A program made the position numbers and the translations under genes. From positions 7,626,001 to 7,690,000 of the forward strand of contig NC_060020.1 in the NCBI RefSeq assembly GCF_021134715.1: a stretch of DNA of 64,000 bases, given 5' to 3'. Position 1 is the stretch's first letter. Every line of letters begins with the position of its first letter. The notes under the pieces are model-generated. The model was not told where the DNA came from and did not search any database. It saw only the letters and a list, made by a program, of their open reading frames with translations. This document shows positions 11,086 through 22,700 of the stretch, piece by piece. This DNA is from Daphnia pulex. Taxonomy: Eukaryota; Arthropoda; Branchiopoda; Diplostraca; Daphniidae.

Positions 11086-11239
11086 AATTGATCCACGGTT
11101 TTGGCACATATAGTGACAAACAAGAACCTCAGAAGACAAACAAGAACCCGAGAAAGTACCCTTTTTCCCGACAGTTTGCACAACCTGGAAAAAAGTTACG
11201 AGCGAAAACATTTTTTAAATCGGTGTGTCTAAAGTAGCA

Positions 11240-12547
11240 CTAAACGGCGGTAGTATGTAGTATGTTTGCGTTGTGTTCACTATCTGTTTGATTCATCTGG
11301 TGAAATCCATCGAAGTGGAAAAACATATCAGATGGCTTGCTTACATAGTCAAGATATCTACTTCTATACTTCTCCTTGTTCACTTTCTTAATTTTAATTG
11401 GAATCTTGAAGGACTTATCATCTGAATCAGTGAGGGGGTACTTGGACTCTTTGGAGATAGACTTCATCTTGTAGTCCTTCTTTGTTACTCGGTTGATTAT
11501 TTTAGATTGTCTCTCTCCAGTTTGACTATTTTGAGAGAAAGATAGTAGTCTTTCAAACCATTGGATATTTACAATATTGAAAACATTACCTGTAAAGAAA
11601 TGAGAATGATCTACTTTCTAGTCACAATAACAATTACATTTGTATCAACCGTCAGATGTGGAGTCTATTTCAGGAACATATATAAAGTCCATGAAGTTGA
11701 CGAGATCATTCATATGAATATTGAATATCGAGATGCCAGTTGCACCAACAGACATATGTCCATATCTGAAGAATCAGATTCGCGTGTTGACATGTCAGTT
11801 TCCAGACGATCCAACGTTTGTGCAGAACGTGTGAAGCTTCAATGTTGAATATGAATGTGCTTCTCTTGTTTCAACTCTTAGACAGATCTACAACATGCGA
11901 TGTCTTGGGAGTGGTAGAAATAAGAGATTTACCGAGACAGTCATATCAATCATGGTTTCATATAAAATATCAAATTATATGATTGGCAAAGAGATCAACA
12001 CCAATAAGCTATAGGTTGTAGCTTGTTGTTGACCTTGATGTTGGTCGGTTTGTATCCAGATGTGAAGCTCTAAAGAAAGGGAATCGTCCCATGCTTACCA
12101 TATTTGATGGATGTTTTGTTCGAGTCGTGTTCATGCTGAGCCAATTACATCTTGTTCAGATCTGATGGAATGGATAATGTCTTCCACCTTACCAAGCTTG
12201 AGGCTAACATACGAATAGGGCAAGCTGGTGTTGCAAGACGATGCAATAGCTGGTATAAACGTGTGAATATGAACATGAATGAATATGAGTATTAATGTGA
12301 ATATGTATGAGTCTTCGTCCATTGGATAGAGTTGTATATTTGCAAAGATCATGTCTACTATATTTCTATACTTGATTCGCATGTAAACGTAATTGGACTT
12401 TCGTTTACGAGTCATCTTCAGCGCAGCATCTGGAGATTCCAAGAATAGAATCTTCAACAAATATGTCAACATCTCTCTCTGTTGAAGATGATGTGCTCGG
12501 CATTGGAAATCCATTGAAGACCTGTAGATCTTCATTTTTCTTTTCAA
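11240..12547 (-). pseudogene. Unrecognised minus-strand coding remnants
   Basis: Two minus frames look coding. One is 11467-11240, Lys/Ser/Asp-rich, with 'SDDKSFKIPIKIKKVNKEKY' and 'YVSKPSDMFFHFDGFHQMNQ'. The other is 12547-12131, with 'KSNYVYMRIKYRNIVDMIFA'. A + frame at 11561-11848 lies between them. No domain is recognised. The upstream end of the second continues into a 175-bp sequence that recurs at 24.3 kb, so the remnants probably belong to a repetitive element with protein-coding capacity. Confidence 0.3.
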
Positions 12548-12664
12548 CTGTGATACTGTAGTTGAGACCTAGCCCCATTCGGTGGAATGCAAATGCAAAG
12601 GCTACATTCCGATTGACATTAGATCCTACTCTCCAATGGAATGAGCATTCTTTTTGTTCGTCAA
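12490..12664 (-). repeat. Dispersed repeat, copy 1 (protein-coding mobile-element segment)
   Basis: About 175 bp, nearly identical to 24259-24434 in the same orientation, with only a handful of differences. The minus strand is open in both copies and reads 'HWRVGSNVNRNVAFAFAFHR', then 'MGLGLNYSITVEKKNED'. The protein phrase is conserved, so the element had coding capacity. I do not recognise the family. Confidence 0.85.
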
Positions 12665-13300
12665 AGTGAAAACCCCGCGCGATTTCATAGGATCTATAGA
12701 AGTGAATTCACTCGTGATTTGATTCAGCAACTACATTGCGACGACAAACATCAATAGCAACGTTTGGTTCATGCAATATTTTCGCAACAACAATAACGTC
12801 GAGGGGAGTCACAACAACCTGAAAGCTGTTGCTGTAATTTTTTTGTTTCAATCCCATTATCTGTAACCCTTTTTTTATTTCGTTTATTCTGGGGCCTGTA
12901 CCTATCAGTCTCGCAACTTTCCTCCTCAAGATGGAAGGGGAGGCTGATAGTATTCCAATGACAACCAAGTTCCTTTCCCAAAAACAGCCCCCGTAAAGGT
13001 TAAATAAGAACGAGGAGTCCAAGCAGCTCAACCTGACGGTTTTGGGGGTTTCTGTAAACGAATCAAAAATTGACTATCATCATAAGATCTGCAAGATTCA
13101 ATTGGCCAACTGACAAAGAAGCACTCCAGAGACGAATTTAAAAACCTAAGATATTCGGAGTATCTTTATTCGGTATTTGGAATATTGCCGGGAGGTATTT
13201 GCTGATCTTTATTCTTAGTCTTTCTAATTCTTACGTCCCCTGCAATTAAAGAGATAACAAAACATCTAAATTGAAAATAAATTTTTCCTTTTGTTGACAG

Positions 13301-13540
13301 ATGTCACACGACATCACCCAACAAGCTGCGGAAAAGGTCTTTGAAAGCCTGGTGGAAAATGCTGTGGATAAGGCTATGGACAGAGCCGTGGATATTTTCC
13401 AACGATCCGATCTGTTGTCTAAAGGGTCTCTTTGGATGCGCGGTGGCCTGACTATTGAAATTTTAGGTAAGGCCACTGCTACAAGAAGCACTAAAAAAGC
13501 TTAATTATCTACCAAATAGCAGCCCACAATCATCAACGCT
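13301..13540 (+). pseudogene. Small duplicated gene, copy 1 (frameshifted)
   Basis: A short protein starts 'MSHDITQQAAEKVFESLVEN' (13301), an amphipathic helix rich in Ala, Val, Asp and Lys. It is homologous to copy 2, 390 bp downstream. The copies agree through 'EKVFESLV..A.DK.MD..V', then copy 1 shifts frame. Copy 2 reads 'VGCAVACL' where copy 1 reads 'LWMRGGL', although the DNA ('ggatgcgc.gtggcctg') still matches. A later shift restores a Pro/Ser/Thr-rich tail (about 13503-13580), as in copy 2. An acceptor-like 'ttgacag' directly precedes the ATG. Function and family are unknown. Confidence 0.45.
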
Positions 13541-13691
13541 AAGGCCAACTCAACCACAGCCACATCCAGATCAGAATTAGACAGCCCAAAGCATCAGCCA
13601 GCTCATAGCATCAGCCAGACCACATCTCAGCACAGTCATATCCTTCTCCGCAGCTCAAGCCAGCTCAACCGCCTCAGAGCTTTCCAGCTAG

Positions 13692-14156
13692 ATGTCATCC
13701 AACATCTCCCGAGCAACTGTGGAGAAGGTGTTTGAAAGCCTAGTGGGCAAAGCATTGGATAAGGTCATGGACAAGGAGGTGAATTTTTTTTCTAAAGATC
13801 CCATTTTGTGCTTCAAACGATTGGTCGGATGCGCAGTGGCCTGTCTCTTAAAGTTTCATCTGTGGACAGTGCTTAAAGCAGCAATGAAAAAGCTCGGTTA
13901 TCTACCAAAAAGGGAGAGCACTAACCATTTCCACCGTCTAAGCCATATCCAAAGCCATCACCATCGCCAAAGCCATCAACATCACCAAAGTCTGAGCCAG
14001 CTCAACCACCTACTGAGGTCACAGTGGATATTTGTAATCACCACCACTACTGTCACTCTACTAAGTAATGTACTTTGCCTTGGCCATCTCCAAAGTCTGA
14101 GCTTGCACAAAATAAAATTATTTTTAGGTAATTTTTACACGCCACATTCAGGATAG
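13692..14156 (+). CDS. Small duplicated gene, copy 2, hypothetical protein
   Basis: It starts 'MSSNISRATVEKVFESLVGK' and continues with an Asp/Lys-rich helix and a hydrophobic stretch ('VGCAVACLLKFHLW'), which could be one membrane segment. At about 13915 the continuous frame becomes His/Ser-rich. The +1 frame instead gives a proline-rich 'KPYPKPSPSPKPSTSPKSEP' tail ending in a Cys/His cluster, 'VDICNHHHYCHSTK', and a stop near 14068. The latter looks like the genuine C-terminus, so either a small frameshift or an intron near 13900-13925 is implied. 'cagctag' precedes the ATG, as in copy 1, suggesting an upstream intron. Confidence 0.4.
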   Translation: MSSNISRATVEKVFESLVGKALDKVMDKEVNFFSKDPILCFKRLVGCAVACLLKFHLWTVLKAAMKKLGYLPKRESTNHFHRLSHIQSHHHRQSHQHHQSLSQLNHLLRSQWIFVITTTTVTLLSNVLCLGHLQSLSLHKIKLFLGNFYTPHSG

Positions 14157-14554
14157 TGCCCTATCCCTATTGCCAGTGTTGGATCCATCCCGAGCATTCC
14201 CAAAATATAAGTAAAATATAAATTTCATGTTTTAGCGATTTAACTAAAACCTAATTTTATTTTGAAAACCTTTAAATGTCTTTTCCAAGGTTGTGTGAGA
14301 TCACAAAAAGATATAAGAGAAGACAAGAAGTAATAATAATAAGAATAAAAAAGGAAAAAGGAAAGTTCAAAAAGTATATATTTCGCTGACAATTATTGCG
14401 AGAAGTAGCTAGAATTGCCAATGCTCTCTCTAAACACCGACTTCATCTCGATGTATCAGAAAGAAGTGGGAGACTTCGCCTTGCTTGGTGGGCCTCCCCA
14501 GCTCCGCCTCAACCCTATATCAGCTGACATGCAAACATAAAAAAAAATACACAA

Positions 14555-14735
14555 TGACATCTGGGGATCGTGAATGTATTGTATAAAAGTTAAGGGTTAC
14601 GTAATTGGGGTAGATATAAGATTCAAAACATATACAAAACAATACTCAGCGACATCTGGGGGTCGTGAATGAATATCCGGATTCCAAACATACACAAAAC
14701 CATACACGACGACATCTGGGAGTCAAAACGGCATA
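14555..14735. repeat. Three-copy degenerate tandem repeat
   Basis: The core 'gacatctggggatcgtgaatg' type unit occurs near 14555, 14648 and 14712. Each copy is preceded by a variant of 'attc(a/c)aaacatatacaaaac' and an A-rich spacer. Unit lengths are about 90 and 64 bp. A related 'gatatgagattcaaaacaaa' follows at about 14763. It is probably a minisatellite or part of a transposon end. Confidence 0.6.
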
Positions 14736-15114
14736 TACACGTTAAGGGGTACGTGGTTGCGGGGGATATGAGATTCAAAACAAACAGGAGATCAATACAA
14801 AAAATTAAAGGAAAACATGCTAAGGTTGAAAAAAACGATTGATAAAAAAATATACAAAAGAGAGAAATCAGGAATATGCACACAATATTTGGTACTCTAA
14901 AACACGTGGAATATTCCGTATGAAAACAGATTCCTTTTTATAAAACTCTTGGATCATCGTAATGGAAAACTAAAGGAATATTTGATATATAATAAACAAG
15001 GAGAGCAACAGGTTCAGTCACCGGTCCCAAAACACGGTAGTTGAAGTTGCGAGATCGAGGTGTCCCTGTTTTGTTCGAGTGTCGAGAAAATTTTGGCTAA
15101 AAGGCTAAAAAGCT

Positions 15115-15198
15115 ATGGACTGCCACTTGTTTTTATTCTTTGTCGATTGTTAAATCAATTTTTTACTAATCGATTAACAAAGAAGCTTGGCAGTCCAT
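15115..15198. repeat. Foldback element (inverted repeat, about 84 bp)
   Basis: 'atggactgcca' (15115-15125) pairs with 'tggcagtccat' (15188-15198). Inner segments 'ctttgtcgattgttaa' and 'atcgattaacaaag' extend the stem toward an AT-rich loop. It resembles a miniature inverted-repeat element or its core. Confidence 0.65.
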
Positions 15199-16688
15199 AA
15201 CTCTTTGTCTTTGTTTAAGGCCCTTATTGGGCTCCTCCCACCAAAGATGTATGAACAGCAAACTTTGGGGTGGAAGGAGCTAAATGCAACTTTAAACTTA
15301 AATATCGAAGGAAATACATTTTTCGAGGTAACAACCTACACATTTAAAGATTCGTCGTGAAAAGTTGTATTGGGAGGGTTCAAAGCAAAAATTAATTATT
15401 TTTGATGCTACTACTCTATTAAAGAATCACGATGGATAATTTGCAAGCATTAGTGATCTGCAAAAACAGCTTCCCCTTACGATTTACATGCTGAGGAATT
15501 TATTAATGTAATGGCCGATGCCCTTCTCGATTCCCATCTTTCTTATTTAAAAAAAAATGCAAGACACTCTGAGTCCCAATCCTAATAATGTGGAGGTTGC
15601 GACACAACTTTAAAAATGTTTGCCTCCTCACCTGCTTGTTCATTGATGATGGATTTTTTCTGTAATTTAGAACACGCCAGGTTTATTAACCAACAATTCA
15701 AATTTTGCTTATTTCTCAATCCGCTTCTTAAATGCACACTTCCAGCTATACTATAGTTGCGATGTCAAGGATTCAAGTAATTTGGACATTACTTCGCTGA
15801 TGTTTGACATCCTTCAAGAAAAAATTAATCGAAAACTTTAAACAATTATTTACTTACGTTTTTTTTATTTCTTTTAAGTTTAGAGTTACGAACAAGATTG
15901 AACTTTCAGCAGACTCTGCTTTCAGAAATAATTTGTTTGCTATTTCTCGTGGTGTAATTGATGCCACTTTATTAAAGTGCAGCATTTGTGAACTTCGCAG
16001 AAGGCATATTCTTTGATTCACAGAAATTAAATAATTTCAATCTTCGGTTCAGACCAACTTGGGGTGGATTATGCATCCACTGACGTAAACAGAGATTTAG
16101 AAGGAACTGACCTTAAAAAAAAACCACATCCAAGAATTTCATGCTTGATGGCTTCGAAAAGGTGATTGTAAGCAGCATGATAAAATTGTAATTTTTTAAA
16201 ACTCAAGAATGAAACATGCTCGTTATTTGACCTATGTTTTATTTCTGAAAGTCACATTCTTTCTTGCTCCATAAATTCTACCCCTATTTCCTTTATCCTT
16301 TAACGGGTATTGCCTCTACCAATCCCAATGCCAACGTCAGTGATCTGGTGAAGAAATTGAATGAGACAATAACAAAATATACAGTTGCTACCTAAAGTAC
16401 GGGGACGTTTGAGACAATTTTATGAAAAAAGGCAATTTTGTCGGCGCTCCCAAATAGAGAGTTTTCGTTGGAAAGCGATCATTTTTTTTATTGGGAGTTA
16501 AAGGGGCCAGCTTCTGGATGATATTTTTAAAGAATTTTTTAATCAAGCGAAGGGGTGTTTTTTAATCCAAGCCCTAATTATCGGAACACGCGAACATCCC
16601 TTATGCAAAAAGGTCTACTTTGGTGGACCTTTAGTACAGAACAGGTTAGATTTTTTTTTCAAATTTAGAGCTGCGTTAGCTTTGGAAT
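15199..16688. other. No recognised gene
   Basis: Only short, stop-rich frames. The longest, 15804-16016 (+), shows no motif. Nothing further can be supported. Confidence 0.4.
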
Positions 16689-17026
16689 TTGTCAAAATTC
16701 CAGATTTTTCGAGTCAATAGAACTCGAATAAATTTTGAATTCAAAATCCGTTTTTTTTATTTGAACCGTTTTCTCCCCTCTTTTCCCTAAGTGCAGAGTT
16801 GTCGCAATCATCCCAAACCTGTATTTTGTTAGTGTTATAGGAGGGAGGTTTAAATTTCCTTTATTTTTTCCCATTGTTGTTTTTTTCTTATTTTTTGCTT
16901 CAGTTCGCGGGTATCAGGGAAGATGCGACAACTCTGCACAAGGGAGAAATCGGTTAAAATTAAAAAACACATTTTAATTTAAAATTCACTAAATTTCTAT
17001 ACTAAAAAAGTCTGGAACTTTGACAA
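16689..17026. repeat. Foldback/MITE-like element with long imperfect arms
   Basis: The left arm (16689-16814) begins 'ttgtcaaaattccaga' and contains 'gtgcagagttgtcgca'. The right arm (16918-17026) contains 'tgcgacaactctgcac' and ends 'tctggaactttgacaa'. Reverse-complementing the right arm reproduces the left in order, with about one mismatch in five. The roughly 100-bp centre is AT-rich. No open frame is present. The structure fits a non-autonomous foldback transposon. Confidence 0.75.
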
Positions 17027-17239
17027 GTGTGTTAAATTAGTTGTGCACTATCCATTCACGTTAATCCCAATTTTACAAAAGGGATACTTTCAAAATGCAT
17101 AACAACAACAAGATCATATCAAATTTTTTATCATTCGATTTCATTGTGAATGCCATTATTTTCTGGCGGTATAATCATTACTGAAAATTACAACCAACAG
17201 AATCACACTTGATGAAGGATAATAAGTTGGCTCCTGTAG

Positions 17240-17628
17240 GCGTTACCATGCGTTAGCTCAGTTAGAGCAAGAGTGACATAATCATAGAGCAGGAAACGAG
17301 ATTATCTATTGACCAATTCAAATGTTGTAGCCAAAAATATAGCATTTGCAACAAGCGTGTAACAAGGGGTTGGGTAAAAAATTGTAGAGACGATTTGTAG
17401 AAGGAAGCCCTGTATTATAACACTAGCAAAGTTATTGCAAATACAATAATTGCAATGCATACAAATACGTGTGCAATCACCGTTTGAGTCACGCTTTTAT
17501 ACCTACGGATATACAGCATGTGTTATTATAAAATTGTAACGAGGCGTTTTCAAGTTAACTAGGTGTATTACTACTGTTACAATGGACAATGACTGAACAA
17601 ACAAGACTGAGGAAGAAGCTCCATTTTC
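17240..17628. other. No recognised gene
   Basis: 'gcgttagctcagttagagca' near 17251 superficially resembles a tRNA D-arm, but no matching acceptor stem, anticodon arm or T-arm follows at the right spacing. Confidence 0.4.
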
Positions 17629-17830
17629 TTAGCTTTTATAGTGTTTTTCAGTAACACAACGCTGTATCCTTCTTCACGGTTTGCAGTTCGAGTCTCCCGA
17701 AAGCTCCACGTCCAAGAATTAAAGGAAAATTCGATCGCTGATACTAGGCAGAAGTGGCCAGTTCGTCCTCTATCATGTCTTTTCCGTGTACGGAAAGGTG
17801 TTTTTCCAGTCCCTCCATTCTGGCGACTTA
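17629..17830 (-). pseudogene. Protein kinase N-lobe fragment (AGC type), pseudogene
   Basis: Reading minus, 'SNFPLILGRGAFGRLELQTV' is a glycine-rich loop (G-x-G-x-F-G) of a protein kinase. It is followed by 'KKDTALCY' and then a stop where the family has the 'A-M/L-K' containing the ATP-binding Lys, then 'KTL*KLRK'. The upstream in-phase stretch 'EGLEKHLSVHGKDMIEDELA' is coding-like. The Arg after the loop (FGR) is typical of cGMP-dependent kinases, while 'KTL.K' resembles LATS/NDR kinases. I can only say AGC group. In-frame stops show it is non-functional, and no C-lobe follows. Confidence 0.5.
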
Positions 17831-18339
17831 CTCCACACACTTGTTGGTGCTCCACCCGCCTGCGGCGACCACGATCAAGGAAAAAGAAAGCTATTACCAA
17901 AGATATGGGGACCATCCCATCGCACTCTTACACGGTCAAAGGCCGAAAGATCCTCAAATTGATGTAAGAAGCCATCCGATTTTTACTGAGTTAACGTTCT
18001 TCAGCTGTTGCATACGGTTACGCTAAGTGTCTCTTATACCCTTCACTTTCTCACGAGTTCCAGTGACTATGTCACCTGTTGACGCAATGAGAGGTTGTCA
18101 TGTAATCTCTTAGGCGTGGATTGCCTCCCAGTAACCCATTGTTTTATTTTAAAATCCTTTGGAAAACTCGCTTGAAAAAAAAAACGATTCATTCGATTGC
18201 GGCGAGCAACCTATCAGTATTTTTATCACTCTGACGTTGAGTATGTTTAACAAGTGACGTGTTTCGAGAGTGATGTGTTTCACCTTCCTGATTAGGGCAG
18301 CTTTTAATTATCGACGAGGCTAATGTGATCAAGAATCCC

Positions 18340-19700
18340 CTTCGTCTGTGTCCAAGGTATACGACCAATTAGCCTTTTCTGGGTGCCGTTGTCACGATGC
18401 ATTCTTCCCTTACGCATTTGTGTTCGTAAAAAAATATCATCACAACACATCAATTTCTTTCGATATTTTCCCCAATTTTAGTTCTGGGATTCAAAATACG
18501 CTGTATCCGATGCAACCACACTGCAGCACTGGTCAGCAGACATATTTTTAACTCAATGCAGATCTGGCACGAGTGCTTAGGTCATGCTGGCCATTCCAAG
18601 ACACATCACATATATTCTTCTAAGATAATTGATGGACTAAACATTGCAAATTCGTCTAGTCCACCACCTTTCTATGGGGACTTCCTTACGTTAGGCCACA
18701 TTCAAACAACCTCATTCATCATCAATTCATCATCCATTTACGTAAACCAATACCAATGGTTCCGTCTACATATACATATTTTTTTGAGGGGTGGGGGGTG
18801 GGGGGGGACGTTTCTAGATTTGGTAGTGCCAAGTTCTTTAAAAATGAAATCAGATGCAAATTAGCAAATTCAAAATATTAAAACGGAGACAGGAAGACCC
18901 ATTGGCGTTTTACTTCCTGACAATGGTGTCGAATACAAAAGATCTGATTGAATGAGGAAATATTAATCCAACCAGCAACACTTAAGAATCCTCAGCAGAT
19001 TGGAGTGGCTGGGTACTAAAACCCTACAATAATACCAATACAAAACATACATACAATACATATCATACAATACAATACTAAAACCAATACAATCTTGGAA
19101 TCCACCAAAAGTATGTTGCATTTGTCAACACTATTCGTTCATCTCTGGGCTGAAGTTGCAGGAACCACTGTTTATATTTACTCAATCGTATTGCACTTTC
19201 GTCTGAGACCTTATCAAGCGTAGCATGGGAGAAAATCGAATGTATCTTAGCTATTTTTTTTAATGTGACGTTCAAAAGGTTAAAAATGTAAATTCATCGT
19301 CTAATCAGAGACAAAAAAGGAGTTCCAATTAGGGAGGATTCTTCGAGAAGAAAATATAATTCAAAACATTCCATTTCATGTTTCATAAAAATCTCCTCTC
19401 TAGAAGCAGTCCTTCATACTGATCTGATTGACCTGAAAACTCTCTTAAGAATTGGATTGAGTAAGGATTCTGGTGCATCAAATTTACGTGCCACAGTGTC
19501 CCGTTCCAACAGTTCCATCAATCAGCAAGATTCAACTGCAAATTACTGTGTCATCACAGCGCATAACCGTTTTGAATTTTGAATTTGAAAAGCATGCAGA
19601 AAAATGTCGTAGAGTCTATAGACTGGAAACTAATGGGGCACATCTCAAAGACCGTCTCGTCGCCTTCGGAAGAAACAGAATTGACTTACTGTAGATGTTA
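18340..19700 (+). mobile_element. Ty1/Copia LTR-retrotransposon pol remnant
   Basis: Pieces follow Copia pol order. The GAG-pre-integrase motif 'WHECLGHAGHSK' with 'IIDGLNIA' is at about 18562-18655. Integrase core pieces 'TETGRPIGVLLPDNGVEYK' (about 18884-18940) and 'LKNPQQIGVAG' (near 19000) follow. 'FVHLWAEVAGTTVY' (about 19128-19170) and 'PYQAWHGRKSNVS' (about 19210-19250) give the end of integrase. The start of the reverse transcriptase region, 'YRLETNGAHLKDRLVAFGRN' (about 19617-19676), ends it. Several frameshifts and stops are needed. No LTRs, primer-binding site or RT catalytic box are seen, so it is truncated on both sides. Confidence 0.85.
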
Positions 19701-22700
19701 ATTTTCTGAACCACTCATACCAGGAAAGGATAAGGATCTCTTACCCAGAATATATGGTATGAGATACGATAAAAGTATAAGTAGGATGGTACCAAAAAAT
19801 GGGATACGGCAACAGTAGAAGATAAAATAGAATTTCTACAAGCAAACAAGATATTGAAACTTAAAACACTTCCCTTAAATCATCGCACAATAAAGAAACA
19901 AAGTGGATTTTAAGCTAAATATTGTTTCAGTAGCCAATAGCTATGATACGCCATTGCGTCTTGTTCATGTAAGAAAAAATACGAAAATTGCTTTCAATTG
20001 TACTCCATATTAGACACAAACTACTGAAGTAAATTGTCGTGGGAAATGATAATAAGAATTTCGGAAATTCTTGTAAAAATGGAACACTAATGAAGTTTCA
20101 TTGTTTGAAATTAATGAATTTTCGTCAGATTTTCTAAACGATATTTACCAAATATTTTTACATCCTATGGCTATGATGCTGATAACGACAACATTGTTGG
20201 GGAGAAAGAAATATACATTTTTCTGTTTTAATTTCTTCATTTTTCTTCTCGTGATCTGGTTAAGGAAGGGGAGGGGAGACCAACTGTATAGCTACTGCCT
20301 CCTTTTTAGAGAGACCAGCTGCCCAGCCATCAGAATTTTAAAATCAACGAATATATGGTGACCTGAACAGGTGTGAAAAACGAAATTACAAGAGGAAAAA
20401 ACCACAAATCAAATTGATAAAACGTGAAAAATACAACGCAGCTAGGTGGGCCAATTCCACACCAAAGATATACTTGGGCCTCGATCTAGGTAATGCAATG
20501 AAACCAACCAAGAAGAAGAAGATCAAACTTGTCGGTTCATGCAAGTCATATAATCAGCATTCTCATCAAACTAAAACCACATAGAGAAAAATTGCATTTA
20601 AAGTATAAACTGCTTAGTTGCTTTAAGTGTTCATATTTGTTGGTCCTCTTAAGCCTTTATACTAATCAATCACCCGATATACTTTAAAACATGAAAAAAA
20701 ATTTCATGATTGAGATGATTACTAAATGGACATGGACCATACTCGAGATGGAAAATTAATGATAACTCTTCTAGTATATATAAAATTAGATATATTCACC
20801 CAGTACATAACTTAACTACTTAACTAAGTACTGGAAACTGAACAAAAGAAAACTATGGAGGGATTGTGTGTGGAATTGGGACAATAAACACAATTCTAGA
20901 GTCACTTATATTTTTATGATTAGAGATAGATACTCTAATAGCGTAATAAATCAACTAAAATATAACAGATCACCAAATTACTGTACGGTCCCAAAAGTTT
21001 CTTACATGATTTGGTCATCAATCGCATATTAAGCCGCATTAAGGTATTACATAGACATAAACAGCAGTGTATCCTAGATAAACACGTGTGCGTATTAGAG
21101 CGCGCGAAATTTCAGAAGCATTTTGTACAGTTTCTTCGTTCGTTCTTTTTTCTGTCACCTAAAATTTAAAAAAAAAACTAAGTAGATTATTGCGCTTTAA
21201 AATTTGGGCTTCGACTAATTTTTTGTTTTTGTTTTAGAATAAAAGCCAATATTACCCAAGTATCCTTGGACACTGTGGTGGATATAGGATAATACACCGC
21301 AAAAATCTCCATTGGACCATCAAAGACCTTTTTGGGTGTGCAGTGGTGTGTGTTTTTATCAAACATTTTGGGGGCCACTGAAAAAATAAACACTCAAAAA
21401 GTAATAAACTTTCCACAATTGTTGTAAAGCCCACCCCTTTCATCTACTCTGAAAAGAAAGTGTTAACTACATTGCTGATTATTTATTGATCAAAGAAAGT
21501 GTTAATTTCTTTTTGTTTACAGCACCAGTTCAAAGCGCTGAGCCTGTTCAGGCCGCTTAGCCTGTTCTAGCGGCTACTAGCTGTTGTTACTAGTTGCTGT
21601 TAGCTACTGTTGCTATTAGCTGCTACTAGTTCTAGCTTCTACTAAATGATGAGCCTGTTTCACTAACCAACAGGTATCCCATGTATGCTACGAAAACTTA
21701 ATATTAAGTAATTAACTTTTATTTTTAATTAAATTATGTAAGCTTCTCTTCTTCTTTCTCTTTAGGGAGAAGGAGATTGAAGTTTTTACAGACAGCATGG
21801 TGTGAACGAGGGCCAGAGGCCGCCAACCAAAATAGAATACGCTGATTAGAGAAGAAGAAGCAAGAAAAAAAAGTGTTCAACCGTCTCTGGCACATAACCG
21901 CATGGGCAACACGGAAATCAAACCGATATTGATGAGTGTTTAGAAGCGAGTGACCAGTAAGAATTTACGTTACTTCAGCACAAAGCTGGTGGGGGGGGGG
22001 GGGGGTTCACAAGCTGATTCGACTGAGGGAAAAAAATCCCTGACAGAATGAACATTTGAGCAGGTCTGCCTTTCTGTCAGTCACATACTCTGAGTCAGAC
22101 TTTTTATGGCGTTACGACAAGAGGCTTTGGTAGGTAGGATTTGGGTTACAGCCTGAAAACTATCTCCTGGTAAACATCATCCCATGGTGGCTAGCCGAAG
22201 TTTTTCGTTTTACTTGGTAATAAAAATTCAAATTTTATCGCGGAGGGGTGCCAGCAAGTCTGCACATAGTCGCACAGACTCAGAAAGCGTGGAGCCATAG
22301 CGGACGAACTTAAAATCTGTGGTGTTGTTGGCCACTTTTTAGCAGTAAACCCACCCCCTATCACTTGGCAGGCTCTGGTTATCGCGTGCAAGACAGAAAG
22401 CTGCATAGCAAGAAAAACAGAGTCAGCAGCACTATTAAAATCAAGAACGTGAGTAATGCAAGTCGATAGAAGGCAGTATCGATATTACGAAGCAGAGAGA
22501 GCTAAAGTTAAATAAGAATCGTCGGACGGAGCAGTGCAAGGGCAAATATGTACGGTGGCAAAGAATAGTTAACATTCTATCTGTGAGACTGTGAGAGTCG
22601 GATTTTGGAAAGGGTATTGAACAAGGCAGAATCCTACTAAGCCAGTAAAGTGATGCCGCTGAAAACCAACCATCAGATGCAGTGCAGTACCGAAGTTGAT

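Noticed and set aside
17251..17275. tRNA-like D-arm sequence
   Set aside because: No cloverleaf can be completed around it.
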